Below, piece by piece: positions 52,352 to 61,946 of a stretch of 64,000 bases of DNA (its first letter is position 1; the number at the start of each line of letters is the position of its first letter). The stretch spans positions 30,714 through 94,713 of the forward strand of contig JAQVCV010000008.1 in assembly GCA_028689615.1 (NCBI GenBank), given 5' to 3'. A program made the translations under genes and the position numbers. The notes beneath the pieces were generated by a model that made no database searches, was not told the origin of the DNA, and saw only the letters and a list, made by a program, of their open reading frames with translations. Source of the DNA: Bacteroidales bacterium. GTDB taxonomy: Bacteria > Bacteroidota > Bacteroidia > Bacteroidales > TTA-H9.

Positions 52352-55300
52352 ATGTGTTGCTTAAAATGGTTGAAAGAAATTTTTCTTACATTCCTGATAT
52401 TCAGTTTGCCGTGGTGTGTTCTGTCGCAGGATTTACTTTTTCAGGATTACTCATTTGAGCGCGATTCATATGCGAAGTTCATAAATTATGACCGGAACGC
52501 GGGCATTCCTGATACCAGAGTTAATGATTTTGCCCAGGATGATCGTGGTTTCATTTGGATCGCCACTTCAGGGGGTTTGAGCAGGTTTGATGGTTATACC
52601 TTCGATAATTTTTTTCACAATCCTGGCGACTCAACATCGTTGCCTTCTGACCTAATTTATTCTCTTGCTGTTGATTCTGATGATAGGGTCTGGGTTGGAT
52701 CCTCTCAGGGATTGGCCAGGTACAATGTAACATCCAACAAATTTGTTCAGGTATTAGTTGAACCATTGAAGAAGGACTCCGCAGGGCGACTTGGTGTTCG
52801 AGGTCTCCTCGTAGATGAGAATGGTGGTTTGTGGGTGCTTTTGCAAAACGGGGCAGTATATCATAAGAAGCAGAAAGCCGATCAATTTCGTTTTATTATT
52901 CAGTTGAAATCAAGCGAATCTTCCTATACCCAACAGGGTATGGTTGACGACAAAAAGGGAAAAGTTTGGATTTCAGCAATGTTTGTAGATAAATTGTTAA
53001 GCATCGACAAAAAAACTCTTTCCACCAAAATCTACACCGAGTTGCCACTTGTCACTCCGATCTATGGCATGAGCAAATTTCTCCCTAATTGTGCTTTTGT
53101 TACAACAATCGATGGTTCTTTATTTATGAGCAGTGCCCATGGCACTCTTTGTCGCATAACTGAACAAATGTCGATGCAGCCTTCTGGTTTGGGTAATATC
53201 TATACAGCGATAACGGATTCGCGCGACAGGTTGTGGCTGGGAGGCTATTCCGGAGGTTTGTTCATGATAGATCGTAATGAGAAGACAATTGTTCAGTATG
53301 AGGTAAACGGCGATGAGGCTTATTCTTTGAGCCACAATCAGATTATAAAATTATTTGCCGACCGCGAAGACAATATTTGGATTGCTACTTCGGCTGGATT
53401 GTCAATGTTGAGTTCCACACGGTTTAAATTCAGGCATTTGAGGCATCTGAGCGGCGTGAAAAGGTCAATTCCATCCAACAGGATTTCGGCGATTCACCAA
53501 TCGCCTGATAACACCTTGTGGGTTGGAACCGAAAACGATGGTTTGTTTTCGATTCAAGGCAATCAGATTGAGCACTTTAAATATGTGCGGGGAGACCGTT
53601 CAGGCATCGTATCTGGAAATGTTACCGGTATCACTTCTGCTGCCGACGGCTCGGTGTGGCTTTCGTTTTGGAATGGATTCGGCGGAGGCTTCAACAGGCT
53701 CGATCCTGAGTCGAAGAAAATTGACTGGATCGATAAACCTAAAGGAAGTTATTGGAATAGTGATGTCAGGGCATTGCCCGATGGTCAACTCTATTTGGGT
53801 TGTTGGGGGCCAGGGTTGTTTTTGATGGATCCCGATTCCCGAAAACTCACTAAGGCCTTTTTCGATTTTAAGTTTTATTCCAGCAAATATTTTTCATACA
53901 AGGGCTTCATTTATGGCAATATGGTTAGGTATGACTTGAGTGGACAAAACTCGAAAGCGTTTCTTGTCCCTTCCGCCTCGGATTACTCCACTCCCTTGTC
54001 AACAGTTCTCCCAAACATGAAAGAAACCGAACACTATCCTGAATTGTTTGATACGGCTTCGCTTGTAGAATATGGTTACGCCAATTCAGGTTTTTTATAC
54101 AGATATAATTACACTACAAATAAGCTGGCTTACATCCCGTGGCATGGTTCGCAGCCATCTTCAATGGTTGCGAGCAAAGGGTTGTTGTACGTGGCCGGCT
54201 CCGACGGTTTGCGGGTTTTTGATTCCTGCCTGAAAAGGGAGTTTAACGAAGGTTTCGTGTCGTCTTCTCGGCCTGTTAAACAGTTAAAGGTCTTTAGAAA
54301 TAATGTATTTGTACTGTTTGGCAACCGAGTAGAACGTTTGAACGCCGGGAAATTTGAAACTGTCGGGTTCTCATTACCAGAAAATGTCGAGGGGAATTGT
54401 TTCGATATCGACAAAACTGGCGATTTCATTGTTGCCTGCCAGGGGAAACTCTTTTTTAAACGCAAGAATAAACCTGCTGTTCAACTGACTCTTGATTCTG
54501 ATTTGGTTAATACCTCTTTTCTTCAGGTGAACGATATCGCTTTCGTGGGCAATCGTATAGCAGTTGGCACCAACCAGGGGTTGGTTGTCCTTGAATATCA
54601 CTTGCTGTTGCCTGGCAGCATTCAGATTGATAAAAGAGATTTGGTTTATCGGTCCTTCAATGTGTTGAATCTTTCGACTGATGAATCCGGAAAAATATTT
54701 GCTACCACCAACAACGGCCTGGTATCTTATGATCCTCTAACGCGGGCCACAGAGGAGTTCCGCTATCGTACCAGTGCTACCGCCCCATGGAACACTCTGA
54801 TTTCGACCATGGCTCCTGACTCTTTTGACCGTTTATGGATTGGCACCAGCCAGTTTGGCTACATTGCATGTTATAATATAAAGACAAAACAATTCAAACA
54901 CTATTTGAAGAAGGGAGTTGCATCTAACCAGATTGTTGGCTCATCAATTCAGTCTGTGTGTGTCGATCAACAGCGGCGAGTTTGGGTTGGTACCGAGGAA
55001 GCTTTTATGCAACTCGATGAAACCAATAGTTCTTTCAGGGTTGTTAAATTATGGAAAGATAAAACGTTGCCCGTATCCTCCATAACTCCTGATTTGAATG
55101 GAAAGCTGTGGTTGGGGACAATAGATGGTTTGTTTCAGTTTGATCCATCTGCCGATGCGGTTATAAGGCGTTTCTCAATCAACGACGGCACTCAGTCCAA
55201 CGAATTTGGCAGGGGTTCTGCTCTGCTTCACGATGGTCGCATTGTTGTTTCGGGCTTAAGAGGAATAAATATTTTCAATCCTGATAAACTGCCTACAGAT

Positions 55301-56695
55301 ACATTACCTCCTTCGCCTCTGGTGGTTCGCATGAGAGTGGATACTGTTTTGGTTCATAATGCTGGCGCCCATTCCGATTTGGTTTTCCCGTACAGAAAGT
55401 GCGATTATGAATTAGAGTTTTCTGCCATGAAATTTGCGAATGCCGAAGGTGCTTCATTTTCATGGTTGCTTGAAGGTTACGATAAGCAATGGCGTCACAG
55501 TTCTTATGGACAACATAAGGTGTTGTACTCCAATTTATGGCCAGGGCATTATCGTTTGCTCTTAAAGGCCGCAAATGCCGATGGATATTGGTCGGAGGCA
55601 CATGTTAAACTCGAGTTTTCTGTTAGTCCCCCCTTCTGGTTAACCTGGTGGTTTGCTCTTTTTGTTTTTTTCGGCCTGGTTGCTCTCTTGTTTGTGATTT
55701 ATCGGTGGAGGATCTCTCGTTTGCGATTCCATCAGAAAGTCTTGGAACGTACAGTAAAACAGCGAACCGCTGAGATAGCAGCGAAGAATGAAGAGCTAAA
55801 GGTACAATATGAGTCGATCCAGGTGAAAAATGAGGAGATTTTAGCCCAACGCGATGAAATTGAAGCACAACGCGATCAGATAGAATCGCAACGCGATGAA
55901 GTGATGGTTCAGAAAGAAACAATCGTTCTTCAAAACAAGGCTATTACGGATAGTATTGAATATGCTCGTCGAATTCAGCAAGCCACTCTGCCTTTGAATG
56001 AACTCAATTGCAGTGGATTGCTGAAAAACCACTTTGCTTTTCACCGGCCACGTAACATTGTTAGTGGTGATTTTTATTGGGCCTCTTGCCGTGAAGATGC
56101 TTTGGTAGTTGCTGTTGCCGATTGCACGGGTCACGGAGTGCCTGGGGCATTTATGAGTATGTTGGGTATCAGTTTTTTAAATCGTATTGTAAACGAAAAC
56201 CATGTTATTGACCCTGCAGCCGTACTTGAAGCCCTTCGCAAAAATGTGATAGATGCACTTCACCAGTCGGGACGAACTTACGAGGCAGCCGATGGGATGG
56301 ATGTGTCTGTTATTACTTTTTACAAAGGATCAAAATCTATGGTGTTTTCTGGTGCAAACGCACAGGCTCTTTTGATAAACAAAGGAAATCCGGTGGTTCT
56401 AAAAGGCGACAAAATGCCTGTTGCATTTTATGATAAAATGCAACCATTCGTTTCGCATCGATACAGTGTTGAGAGTGGTGATACCGTGTATATGTTTTCC
56501 GATGGCTACAGCGATCAGTTTGGGGGTGTCAAAGGTGGCAAACTGAAGATTGGTAATTTCAGAGAGCTTCTGGTTAATCTTTCGTTTGAACCATTTGAAA
56601 AACAATTAGTTTCGATGGAAGAACACTTTGCCCGCTGGAAAGGATCTGCTGAGCAGGTTGACGATGTAACTGTAATTGGTTTGTTAATTGACTGA
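52352..56695 (+). CDS. Two-component-style beta-propeller sensor with SpoIIE/PP2C phosphatase output
   Basis: This 1447-residue membrane protein has a signal peptide (1 to about 25). It contains many Reg_prop propeller repeats (DDRGFIWIATSGGLSRFDG near 65; DDRVWVGSSQGLARYN near 110; REDNIWIATSAGLSML near 345; RRVWVGTEEAF near 875). A Y_Y_Y domain (about 985-1085), one transmembrane helix (about 1093-1118, FALFVFFGLVALLFVIY) and a coiled coil with the heptad QRDEIEA repeated (about 1126-1196) follow. It ends in a SpoIIE/PP2C-like phosphatase domain (about 1230-1447; VSGDFYWAS, DCTGHGVPGAFMSM, FSDGYSDQFGG). It is likely a surface or periplasmic sensor that dephosphorylates a partner such as an anti-anti-sigma factor. 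No such partner is encoded nearby. Confidence 0.88.
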   Translation: MCCLKWLKEIFLTFLIFSLPWCVLSQDLLFQDYSFERDSYAKFINYDRNAGIPDTRVNDFAQDDRGFIWIATSGGLSRFDGYTFDNFFHNPGDSTSLPSDLIYSLAVDSDDRVWVGSSQGLARYNVTSNKFVQVLVEPLKKDSAGRLGVRGLLVDENGGLWVLLQNGAVYHKKQKADQFRFIIQLKSSESSYTQQGMVDDKKGKVWISAMFVDKLLSIDKKTLSTKIYTELPLVTPIYGMSKFLPNCAFVTTIDGSLFMSSAHGTLCRITEQMSMQPSGLGNIYTAITDSRDRLWLGGYSGGLFMIDRNEKTIVQYEVNGDEAYSLSHNQIIKLFADREDNIWIATSAGLSMLSSTRFKFRHLRHLSGVKRSIPSNRISAIHQSPDNTLWVGTENDGLFSIQGNQIEHFKYVRGDRSGIVSGNVTGITSAADGSVWLSFWNGFGGGFNRLDPESKKIDWIDKPKGSYWNSDVRALPDGQLYLGCWGPGLFLMDPDSRKLTKAFFDFKFYSSKYFSYKGFIYGNMVRYDLSGQNSKAFLVPSASDYSTPLSTVLPNMKETEHYPELFDTASLVEYGYANSGFLYRYNYTTNKLAYIPWHGSQPSSMVASKGLLYVAGSDGLRVFDSCLKREFNEGFVSSSRPVKQLKVFRNNVFVLFGNRVERLNAGKFETVGFSLPENVEGNCFDIDKTGDFIVACQGKLFFKRKNKPAVQLTLDSDLVNTSFLQVNDIAFVGNRIAVGTNQGLVVLEYHLLLPGSIQIDKRDLVYRSFNVLNLSTDESGKIFATTNNGLVSYDPLTRATEEFRYRTSATAPWNTLISTMAPDSFDRLWIGTSQFGYIACYNIKTKQFKHYLKKGVASNQIVGSSIQSVCVDQQRRVWVGTEEAFMQLDETNSSFRVVKLWKDKTLPVSSITPDLNGKLWLGTIDGLFQFDPSADAVIRRFSINDGTQSNEFGRGSALLHDGRIVVSGLRGINIFNPDKLPTDTLPPSPLVVRMRVDTVLVHNAGAHSDLVFPYRKCDYELEFSAMKFANAEGASFSWLLEGYDKQWRHSSYGQHKVLYSNLWPGHYRLLLKAANADGYWSEAHVKLEFSVSPPFWLTWWFALFVFFGLVALLFVIYRWRISRLRFHQKVLERTVKQRTAEIAAKNEELKVQYESIQVKNEEILAQRDEIEAQRDQIESQRDEVMVQKETIVLQNKAITDSIEYARRIQQATLPLNELNCSGLLKNHFAFHRPRNIVSGDFYWASCREDALVVAVADCTGHGVPGAFMSMLGISFLNRIVNENHVIDPAAVLEALRKNVIDALHQSGRTYEAADGMDVSVITFYKGSKSMVFSGANAQALLINKGNPVVLKGDKMPVAFYDKMQPFVSHRYSVESGDTVYMFSDGYSDQFGGVKGGKLKIGNFRELLVNLSFEPFEKQLVSMEEHFARWKGSAEQVDDVTVIGLLID

Positions 56696-56711
56696 CCTTT
56701 ACAGCAGGGAA

Positions 56712-57749
56712 TTAGTAATCTGTGTTTGTTTGAATACTGGTTATTTCTTTGGTTGATAACAGCCCGCAGGCAGCATAAATATCTTGTCCGCGCGATGCTC
56801 TTACAGTAGCCAATACCCCTTTTTCGTTCAAGCGGTTCTTGAAATACTGCAGGGTCTGTTCATCGGTTCCCTGCAAAGGGGTTCCCGGGATGGGGTGAAA
56901 TCTGATAAGATTGACCCGGCAGCGGATTCCGCTGAGAATTCTAACCAATTCATTGATGTGTCTGGGGGTGTCGTTCAATCCTCCAAAAACGATGTATTCA
57001 AACGATACCCGCCGTTGATGCGTCCAGTCGTATTCCTTTACAGCTTCCAGAATTTGATGCAAGTGGTAAACATTCTCAATGGGCATCAATTTGCGTCGTT
57101 CATCTTCAAAAGGGCTGTGCAGGCTGATAGCCAGATGGCAGTCGCTTTTTTCCAAAAAGTGCCTCATTGCCGGGATGATCCCTATCGTAGAAACTGTAAT
57201 CCTTTTCGGGCTCCATGCATACCCCCATTCCGAAGTCAGGATTTCGAGGCTTTGCAGAACTGCATCCACATTGTCAAGTGGTTCGCCCATTCCCATGTAA
57301 ACCACATTTGTCAGAGTCTGGCGTTCTGGAAGGCTTCTGATTTGGTTAACGATTTCGCCAGCAGTTAACTGTGCCTGAAAACCTTGCTTGCCGGTCATGC
57401 AAAACAGGCACCCCATCTTACAACCCACCTGCGACGAAACGCAAAGAGTTGCCCTATCTGCATCGGGAATGTAGGCCGCCTCTACAAACTTCATCTCCCC
57501 TTGAACAAAGAGGTATTTTTTTGTCCCGTCAACCGAGGTTTGAACCTTCACCGGTGGTTTTATACCAATTTCAAACCTTTCCTGAAGTATTTTTCTCCCT
57601 TTGATGGAGATGTTGGTCATCTCGTCGATCGATGCAACATGTTTTTTATACAGCCATTCAGCAATTTGCTTTCCGGCAAACTTGGGTAAACCAGCCTCTA
57701 ATGCTTTGTCACTAAGCTGGCTTAAGGTCATTCCGAATAATTTTTCCAC
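56712..57749 (-). CDS. rlmN: 23S rRNA (A2503-C2) / tRNA (A37-C2) methyltransferase
   Basis: This 345-residue radical-SAM enzyme has the cluster motif CKMGCLFC (C-x3-C-x2-C, about 112-119), GMGEPLDN, SLHSPFEDERRKLMP and the reactive cysteine region SRGQDIYAACGLL near the C-terminus. It methylates A2503 of 23S rRNA and A37 of some tRNAs. The start is GTG at 57749, directly after the stop of the reductase gene upstream; the sequence from there has the usual RlmN opening. Confidence 0.95.
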   Translation of the reverse strand: MEKLFGMTLSQLSDKALEAGLPKFAGKQIAEWLYKKHVASIDEMTNISIKGRKILQERFEIGIKPPVKVQTSVDGTKKYLFVQGEMKFVEAAYIPDADRATLCVSSQVGCKMGCLFCMTGKQGFQAQLTAGEIVNQIRSLPERQTLTNVVYMGMGEPLDNVDAVLQSLEILTSEWGYAWSPKRITVSTIGIIPAMRHFLEKSDCHLAISLHSPFEDERRKLMPIENVYHLHQILEAVKEYDWTHQRRVSFEYIVFGGLNDTPRHINELVRILSGIRCRVNLIRFHPIPGTPLQGTDEQTLQYFKNRLNEKGVLATVRASRGQDIYAACGLLSTKEITSIQTNTDY

Positions 57750-58394
57750 TTAAAAATATATTTCTGATACAATTTTTTCAAACGATACACCCCTGCTAAT
57801 CAACAGATCACGTGTATCGACTACCATCTCTGCACTTCCGCAAAGGTAGTAACTGTAATCTTTCCCAGGTAATGGAGTTTCTTGCAAATACTTGGTCAGC
57901 CTCCCTGCATAAACTGACTCATGCTGTTGTTGAGAGCAGCACCTAACATACTGATTACCCATGCTTTTGAATTCTTCCGAATAGTAGAACGACTCGAGGA
58001 ATCTTCCTCCGTGAATAAGCTTTTTGTCTTCACCCAGTCCACTTCTAAGCATCGATCTGAAGGGGGCAATTCCTGTTCCGGTTGCAATCCACCAGGCAGG
58101 TCCTGGTTTGGCAAAAAACGACCCATGCGGGGTGGAACTGTAAATAGTTGATCCTGCCGAGAGGCGGCTAAGCAATGGCGTAAGTTGTCCCGATTGCCTC
58201 AGGTCAAAAATAACAGTCATCGCAGGATCGTTTTCACCTGATGCTAAACTATAAAGCCGTTTAGTGTTTTTTGGTTCAATGGCAATATGAACCATCTGAC
58301 CTGCTTTAAATGGAAGTAGGGGGCTGAATGTCAATTCGAAAACTTCAGGTGCAATAAGACGATTGCATTCAACTTTGCATGTGTGCCAGATCAT
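57750..58394 (-). CDS. Ferredoxin/flavodoxin-NADP reductase-like flavoprotein
   Basis: This 214-residue protein has the FAD-binding motif RLYSLASGE (about 41-49), the NADP-binding glycine motif ATGTGIAPFRSML (about 105-117), YYLCGSAEMV (about 178-187) and the C-terminal IVSEIYF. It is shorter than classical FNR but has both domains. It moves electrons between NADPH and a ferredoxin or flavodoxin. It is directly upstream of rlmN with no gap; rlmN needs reduced flavodoxin, so a functional link is possible. Confidence 0.87.
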   Translation of the reverse strand: MIWHTCKVECNRLIAPEVFELTFSPLLPFKAGQMVHIAIEPKNTKRLYSLASGENDPAMTVIFDLRQSGQLTPLLSRLSAGSTIYSSTPHGSFFAKPGPAWWIATGTGIAPFRSMLRSGLGEDKKLIHGGRFLESFYYSEEFKSMGNQYVRCCSQQQHESVYAGRLTKYLQETPLPGKDYSYYLCGSAEMVVDTRDLLISRGVSFEKIVSEIYF

Positions 58395-58436
58395 GGTGAG
58401 AGTATGTTGCTATTATAGTAGATGCTAACGGTGTCC

Positions 58437-58859
58437 TCAAATATTTTCGGCTTTGCGGGTCATGTATTTTGTTGCAATTTCCGGATCTGCTTCAAATCCA
58501 TATTGGCTGTATAAACCGTGAGCATCAGCAGTGAGCAAGGCACCCCGGCAACCCTTTAAATCCGGATGTGTAACTATGTAATGTGTTAATTGCTTGCCAT
58601 AGCCCTTCCCGCACTCTTCGGCTATTATGAAAAGATCACACAGGTAATAGTATGTAGCTGTATCGGTTATAACTCTTGCAAAGCCTATTTGCTTGCCATT
58701 TTTTAAAATTCCAAATGATAAAGAGCCTTCAATGCTTCGTTTGATTGTATCGAGAGTGCGTCCCTTTGCCCAATATGATTTGGTTGAGAGGTAATCTGCA
58801 ATCATTTGTAGATCAAACTCTGAAGAGTTGGTGGTGAATTCTATGTGATGCGATTCCAT
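58437..58859 (-). CDS. GNAT-family acetyltransferase
   Basis: This 140-residue acetyltransferase opens with the helical FDLQMIADYLSTKSYWAKGRT. The central strands FGILKNGKQIGFARVITD and TYYYLCDLFIIAEECGKGYGKQLTHYI carry the acetyl-CoA motif R/Q-x-x-G-x-G/A as CGKGYGK (about 88-94). The end reads YSQYGFEADPE. Substrate unknown. It is the downstream neighbour of the T9SS protein terminator. Confidence 0.88.
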   Translation of the reverse strand: MESHHIEFTTNSSEFDLQMIADYLSTKSYWAKGRTLDTIKRSIEGSLSFGILKNGKQIGFARVITDTATYYYLCDLFIIAEECGKGYGKQLTHYIVTHPDLKGCRGALLTADAHGLYSQYGFEADPEIATKYMTRKAENI

Positions 58860-58871
58860 TTTATTTCATAT

Positions 58872-58905
58872 AAAAAGGGGATGCGGTAAGAATACCGCAT
58901 CCCCC
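58872..58905 (-). terminator. Terminator of the T9SS protein gene
   Basis: Stem GGGGATGCGGTA / TACCGCATCCCC (58877-58888 and 58893-58904) with a 4-base loop. On the minus strand TTTTTATATG follows. Confidence 0.9.
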
Positions 58906-58919
58906 TGACATGGTCTAAA

Positions 58920-61541
58920 TTACTGTATAATAATTTTTTGAGAAATCTTACCCATCTCGTTGTTAAGCGTCAAAATGTAGGTTCCTTTGGGCAGGTTCCT
59001 GAGATCGATTTTGGTTACCAGGGTCGATTGGTGGTCAATTGCCATGGTCATCCACCTGGTTCCATCTGTGGAATTCACCGAAAGAGTTGATGATGCAGGC
59101 TTTAAGCCCGTAATTACAACGTTGAACAAACCAGAAGCTGGGTTGGGCATGACCGAAAACTTTGCGCCAGACAACCAAGGAGATATGCCTGTACACGGAT
59201 CGAAACTGAATTCAACAGTATCTGAAACAGATCCACTGCATGGGGTATAGGCTTCGGCCGATAGAACTAGTTGAACCTTTCCTGTCGCCAGATCAGTAGG
59301 TCCTGGAGAATAAACTGCAGCAAGTTCACCCGGGTTGGAAAAAGTACCGTCTCCGAGAGTGATCCATTGAATATTGTTGCCATCAATCACGGTTGGAGTA
59401 CACGTAAATGGGAACCAATTGGTACAGATTACGCTGTCAGCACCGGCGCTAACTTCTGGTTGCGAATGAATTATAAGATTAAGATCGTCTGAAGCTTCAT
59501 TGCACCCCAAGTAACCATAAGCGTGGAATGTTAATGTTACAGCATGGTTGCTGATGTCGGTCTGGCCGGGAGTATAGGTAGTGGTTGCCAGAGCCGGATT
59601 GGCAAAAACGCCATCGCCGCTTGTAGTCCATAACGTTGACGCCGCAAGTGAAGCATTTCCTGAAATTGACACAGGCGTGTTATCGCAAATTTCCTGATCA
59701 TCGCCAGCAGATGCCTGAGCAGGTTCTACCACTGTGATTAGAATACTATCAATGGCTGTGTTGCTTCCATCGTTTATCTCACATATATAATAGGTATTGG
59801 CTTCTGGTTTTACCCATAAAGTGTCGTTCGTCGAGGTAGTACCTGAAGGATTGGAGTTCCACGTATAGGTGTAATTACCCGATCCTCCAACGCCTGAAAC
59901 TACAAGTTGTGTACTGTCGCCAGGGCAAACTGAATCGTTAGAGGCTGTAATGTTAAGCCCAAAAACCTGGTCGAAACTGAACTTGGCTACCCGTGTTTTC
60001 CACCCTTGGCTGCTGGTGTTTTGCATGTATTCAGTTGTAAACCAGAAAGTGTTGGGTGCTGATGGATCGATTGTCATTGCGCTGTAATCGCCCCATCTGC
60101 CATTACCGATGAAGCCGCCGGTCTGGCTTCCGCCACCAGCAACTATTTCCTGTTCAGCTATGGTCATCTGGCCAAGTGGATCGTTTTTCATCCTGCCTGC
60201 AAACCTTATTCCTGGATAGACTGTGGAATTTGCTACCGAATATCCGATAGCTATATTCCCATTGCCATCCATGGCTATGCTTCCCATCCAGCGGTTGATG
60301 TTATCGGGTGAGTAGGTACCTTCCTGGTAAAGTGACCAAGGAGATGTGCCGCTCTTTCTAAACTCATACCATCTTACACCGGCAACGCCGCTAACATTAA
60401 CCGTATGGTTGGTAACCATGGTTTGGTAGCTGCCAAAATTCCGATATTGAAGCCTGAACATCAGCCGGTCTGTAATAACATCGAGTTTTCGGGTTGTGCC
60501 AGGTTGGGGAATGCCACTAATAGATGTGCTCCAGAATGTGACGGGAATATTGGCTTCCAGTTCAAATACTGAATTGGCGGTGTTGTTCCAATCAAGGGTC
60601 ATCTTGTAAACCACAAATTTCGACGGGCTTTTAATGTACCCAAAGTAAGCAGGCGACCCTGAAGGAGGGGGAGTTGTTCCGTCAGCATCTGATGGAAGCA
60701 TCCCAAAGGGTTCCTGACTGGCTGACATGGGGAAATATACCATCTCTGCGTTCGGATCTCCGGCCAGCATCTTGGTACGGTTAAATGCAACGGCTGCCGT
60801 TCCTACATAATTGGTTGAACCAGATGAAAATCTGTTTACGGTTAGTGTGTATGCGTTGTGCCACACTCCCAGTTTCGGATAGTCGGGCATGTCAGTAAAT
60901 GAATAGCCATAACGATACCATTGACCAGTTGGGTCAGGGGTTACGCTAATAGCAATCATCATGTAAAAGGGTCCGTTGGGATAATTTGGCAGTGCAAATT
61001 GGCTGGCCAGCCATCTATCGGCATATTCATCGTAAAGCACTATCGGATCGCCATCATTGCTGTTTCCCCAAGGCCCCGTAAATCCTTGCCAAATAGTGTT
61101 ATTAGCAACTGGGCCTAAAAGTGAAGTCCCCGATTTATCCCATATTTGGAACGACATGTTAATCATTTGGAAATAATGATTCAGACCAACGTCACCATCA
61201 GTATCAGGGGGCATAACTCCATTCAAATTGCCAACGCCATTGAAATTAGGTCCAATGGCATTGGGGGCTTTCAGCCATCCCATTTTTTTTTGAACTATTG
61301 CGTCCGGAACATTCTTAAGCTCAGGACTTGGTGTTCTGAAAATGTTTTTCACTACGCCATCTTTCCAGGGACGGCCTGTCTCTTTTGGTGTTATCGCCGG
61401 CATGTCTCTTAATGGAGGTGACACATCAGCATAAACTGGTTTAGCAGTAAATTCAGGCCTGATTCTGTCCTGTAGATCTTGGGCCGTTAAGGCTCCAGCC
61501 AAAAAGAATCCGAGGCCTGCAAAAAGAAATTGTTTGATCAT
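58920..61541 (-). CDS. Large secreted protein with T9SS type-A sorting domain
   Basis: This 873-residue protein has a signal peptide (MIKQFLFAGLGFFLAGALTA). A central domain (about 85-545) carries a motif of the type GPNFNGVGNLNGVMPPDTDGDVG and YADRWLASQF, recalling secreted beta-propeller proteins. Two or three Ig/PKD-like modules follow (about 545-800), one with SVCPGDSTQLVVSGVGGSGNY. From about 800 a type-A sorting domain (SVMPNPASGLFNVVITGL to KIIIQ) shows export by T9SS. The cargo role is unknown; adhesion or binding is possible. It ends at a strong terminator. Confidence 0.9.
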   Translation of the reverse strand: MIKQFLFAGLGFFLAGALTAQDLQDRIRPEFTAKPVYADVSPPLRDMPAITPKETGRPWKDGVVKNIFRTPSPELKNVPDAIVQKKMGWLKAPNAIGPNFNGVGNLNGVMPPDTDGDVGLNHYFQMINMSFQIWDKSGTSLLGPVANNTIWQGFTGPWGNSNDGDPIVLYDEYADRWLASQFALPNYPNGPFYMMIAISVTPDPTGQWYRYGYSFTDMPDYPKLGVWHNAYTLTVNRFSSGSTNYVGTAAVAFNRTKMLAGDPNAEMVYFPMSASQEPFGMLPSDADGTTPPPSGSPAYFGYIKSPSKFVVYKMTLDWNNTANSVFELEANIPVTFWSTSISGIPQPGTTRKLDVITDRLMFRLQYRNFGSYQTMVTNHTVNVSGVAGVRWYEFRKSGTSPWSLYQEGTYSPDNINRWMGSIAMDGNGNIAIGYSVANSTVYPGIRFAGRMKNDPLGQMTIAEQEIVAGGGSQTGGFIGNGRWGDYSAMTIDPSAPNTFWFTTEYMQNTSSQGWKTRVAKFSFDQVFGLNITASNDSVCPGDSTQLVVSGVGGSGNYTYTWNSNPSGTTSTNDTLWVKPEANTYYICEINDGSNTAIDSILITVVEPAQASAGDDQEICDNTPVSISGNASLAASTLWTTSGDGVFANPALATTTYTPGQTDISNHAVTLTFHAYGYLGCNEASDDLNLIIHSQPEVSAGADSVICTNWFPFTCTPTVIDGNNIQWITLGDGTFSNPGELAAVYSPGPTDLATGKVQLVLSAEAYTPCSGSVSDTVEFSFDPCTGISPWLSGAKFSVMPNPASGLFNVVITGLKPASSTLSVNSTDGTRWMTMAIDHQSTLVTKIDLRNLPKGTYILTLNNEMGKISQKIIIQ

Positions 61542-61946
61542 AGAAATTAGGTTATTGTAAATCAGTAATATAAACTATTTCAGTTCGATGTCAAGTTGAA
61601 AACTATTCTATACCAAATCTCGAGGAATAGACGAAGTATTTGAACAGCAAGGCGGTTAATATCAAGAAATCTGAAAGGAGTTTTTATCAGATAATCAAGT
61701 ATCTTCGGAATAAACCTTTCAGGTATATTATAGTTCATTTAACCTGAAATCTCACCTCCATGAGTAACAGTAAAAGAATGCACTAAAGTACTAAAAGTTG
61801 CCTGAACAGGCTCTTTTCGATCGAATATAAATGCATTAATCAAATTGTGTTGATTATATTTGCCCGATTCTTTGTCATCTTTTCATTGCAAAATGTCGAG
61901 GCATAGATTTTTATCATTGTAGTAACATCAACAAAATTTTTATCTC
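61542..61946. promoter_or_regulatory. Intergenic region with hairpins and a pepD promoter element
   Basis: 405 bases between divergent genes. It contains TTTCAGGT / ACCTGAAA arms (61717-61724 and 61742-61749), a GCCTG-AA-CAGGC hairpin with flanking AAAAG/CTTTT (61795-61816) and AATCAA / TTGATT arms near 61838-61855. TATATTTG (61855-61862) matches the -7 box for pepD. No gene is seen. Confidence 0.5.
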
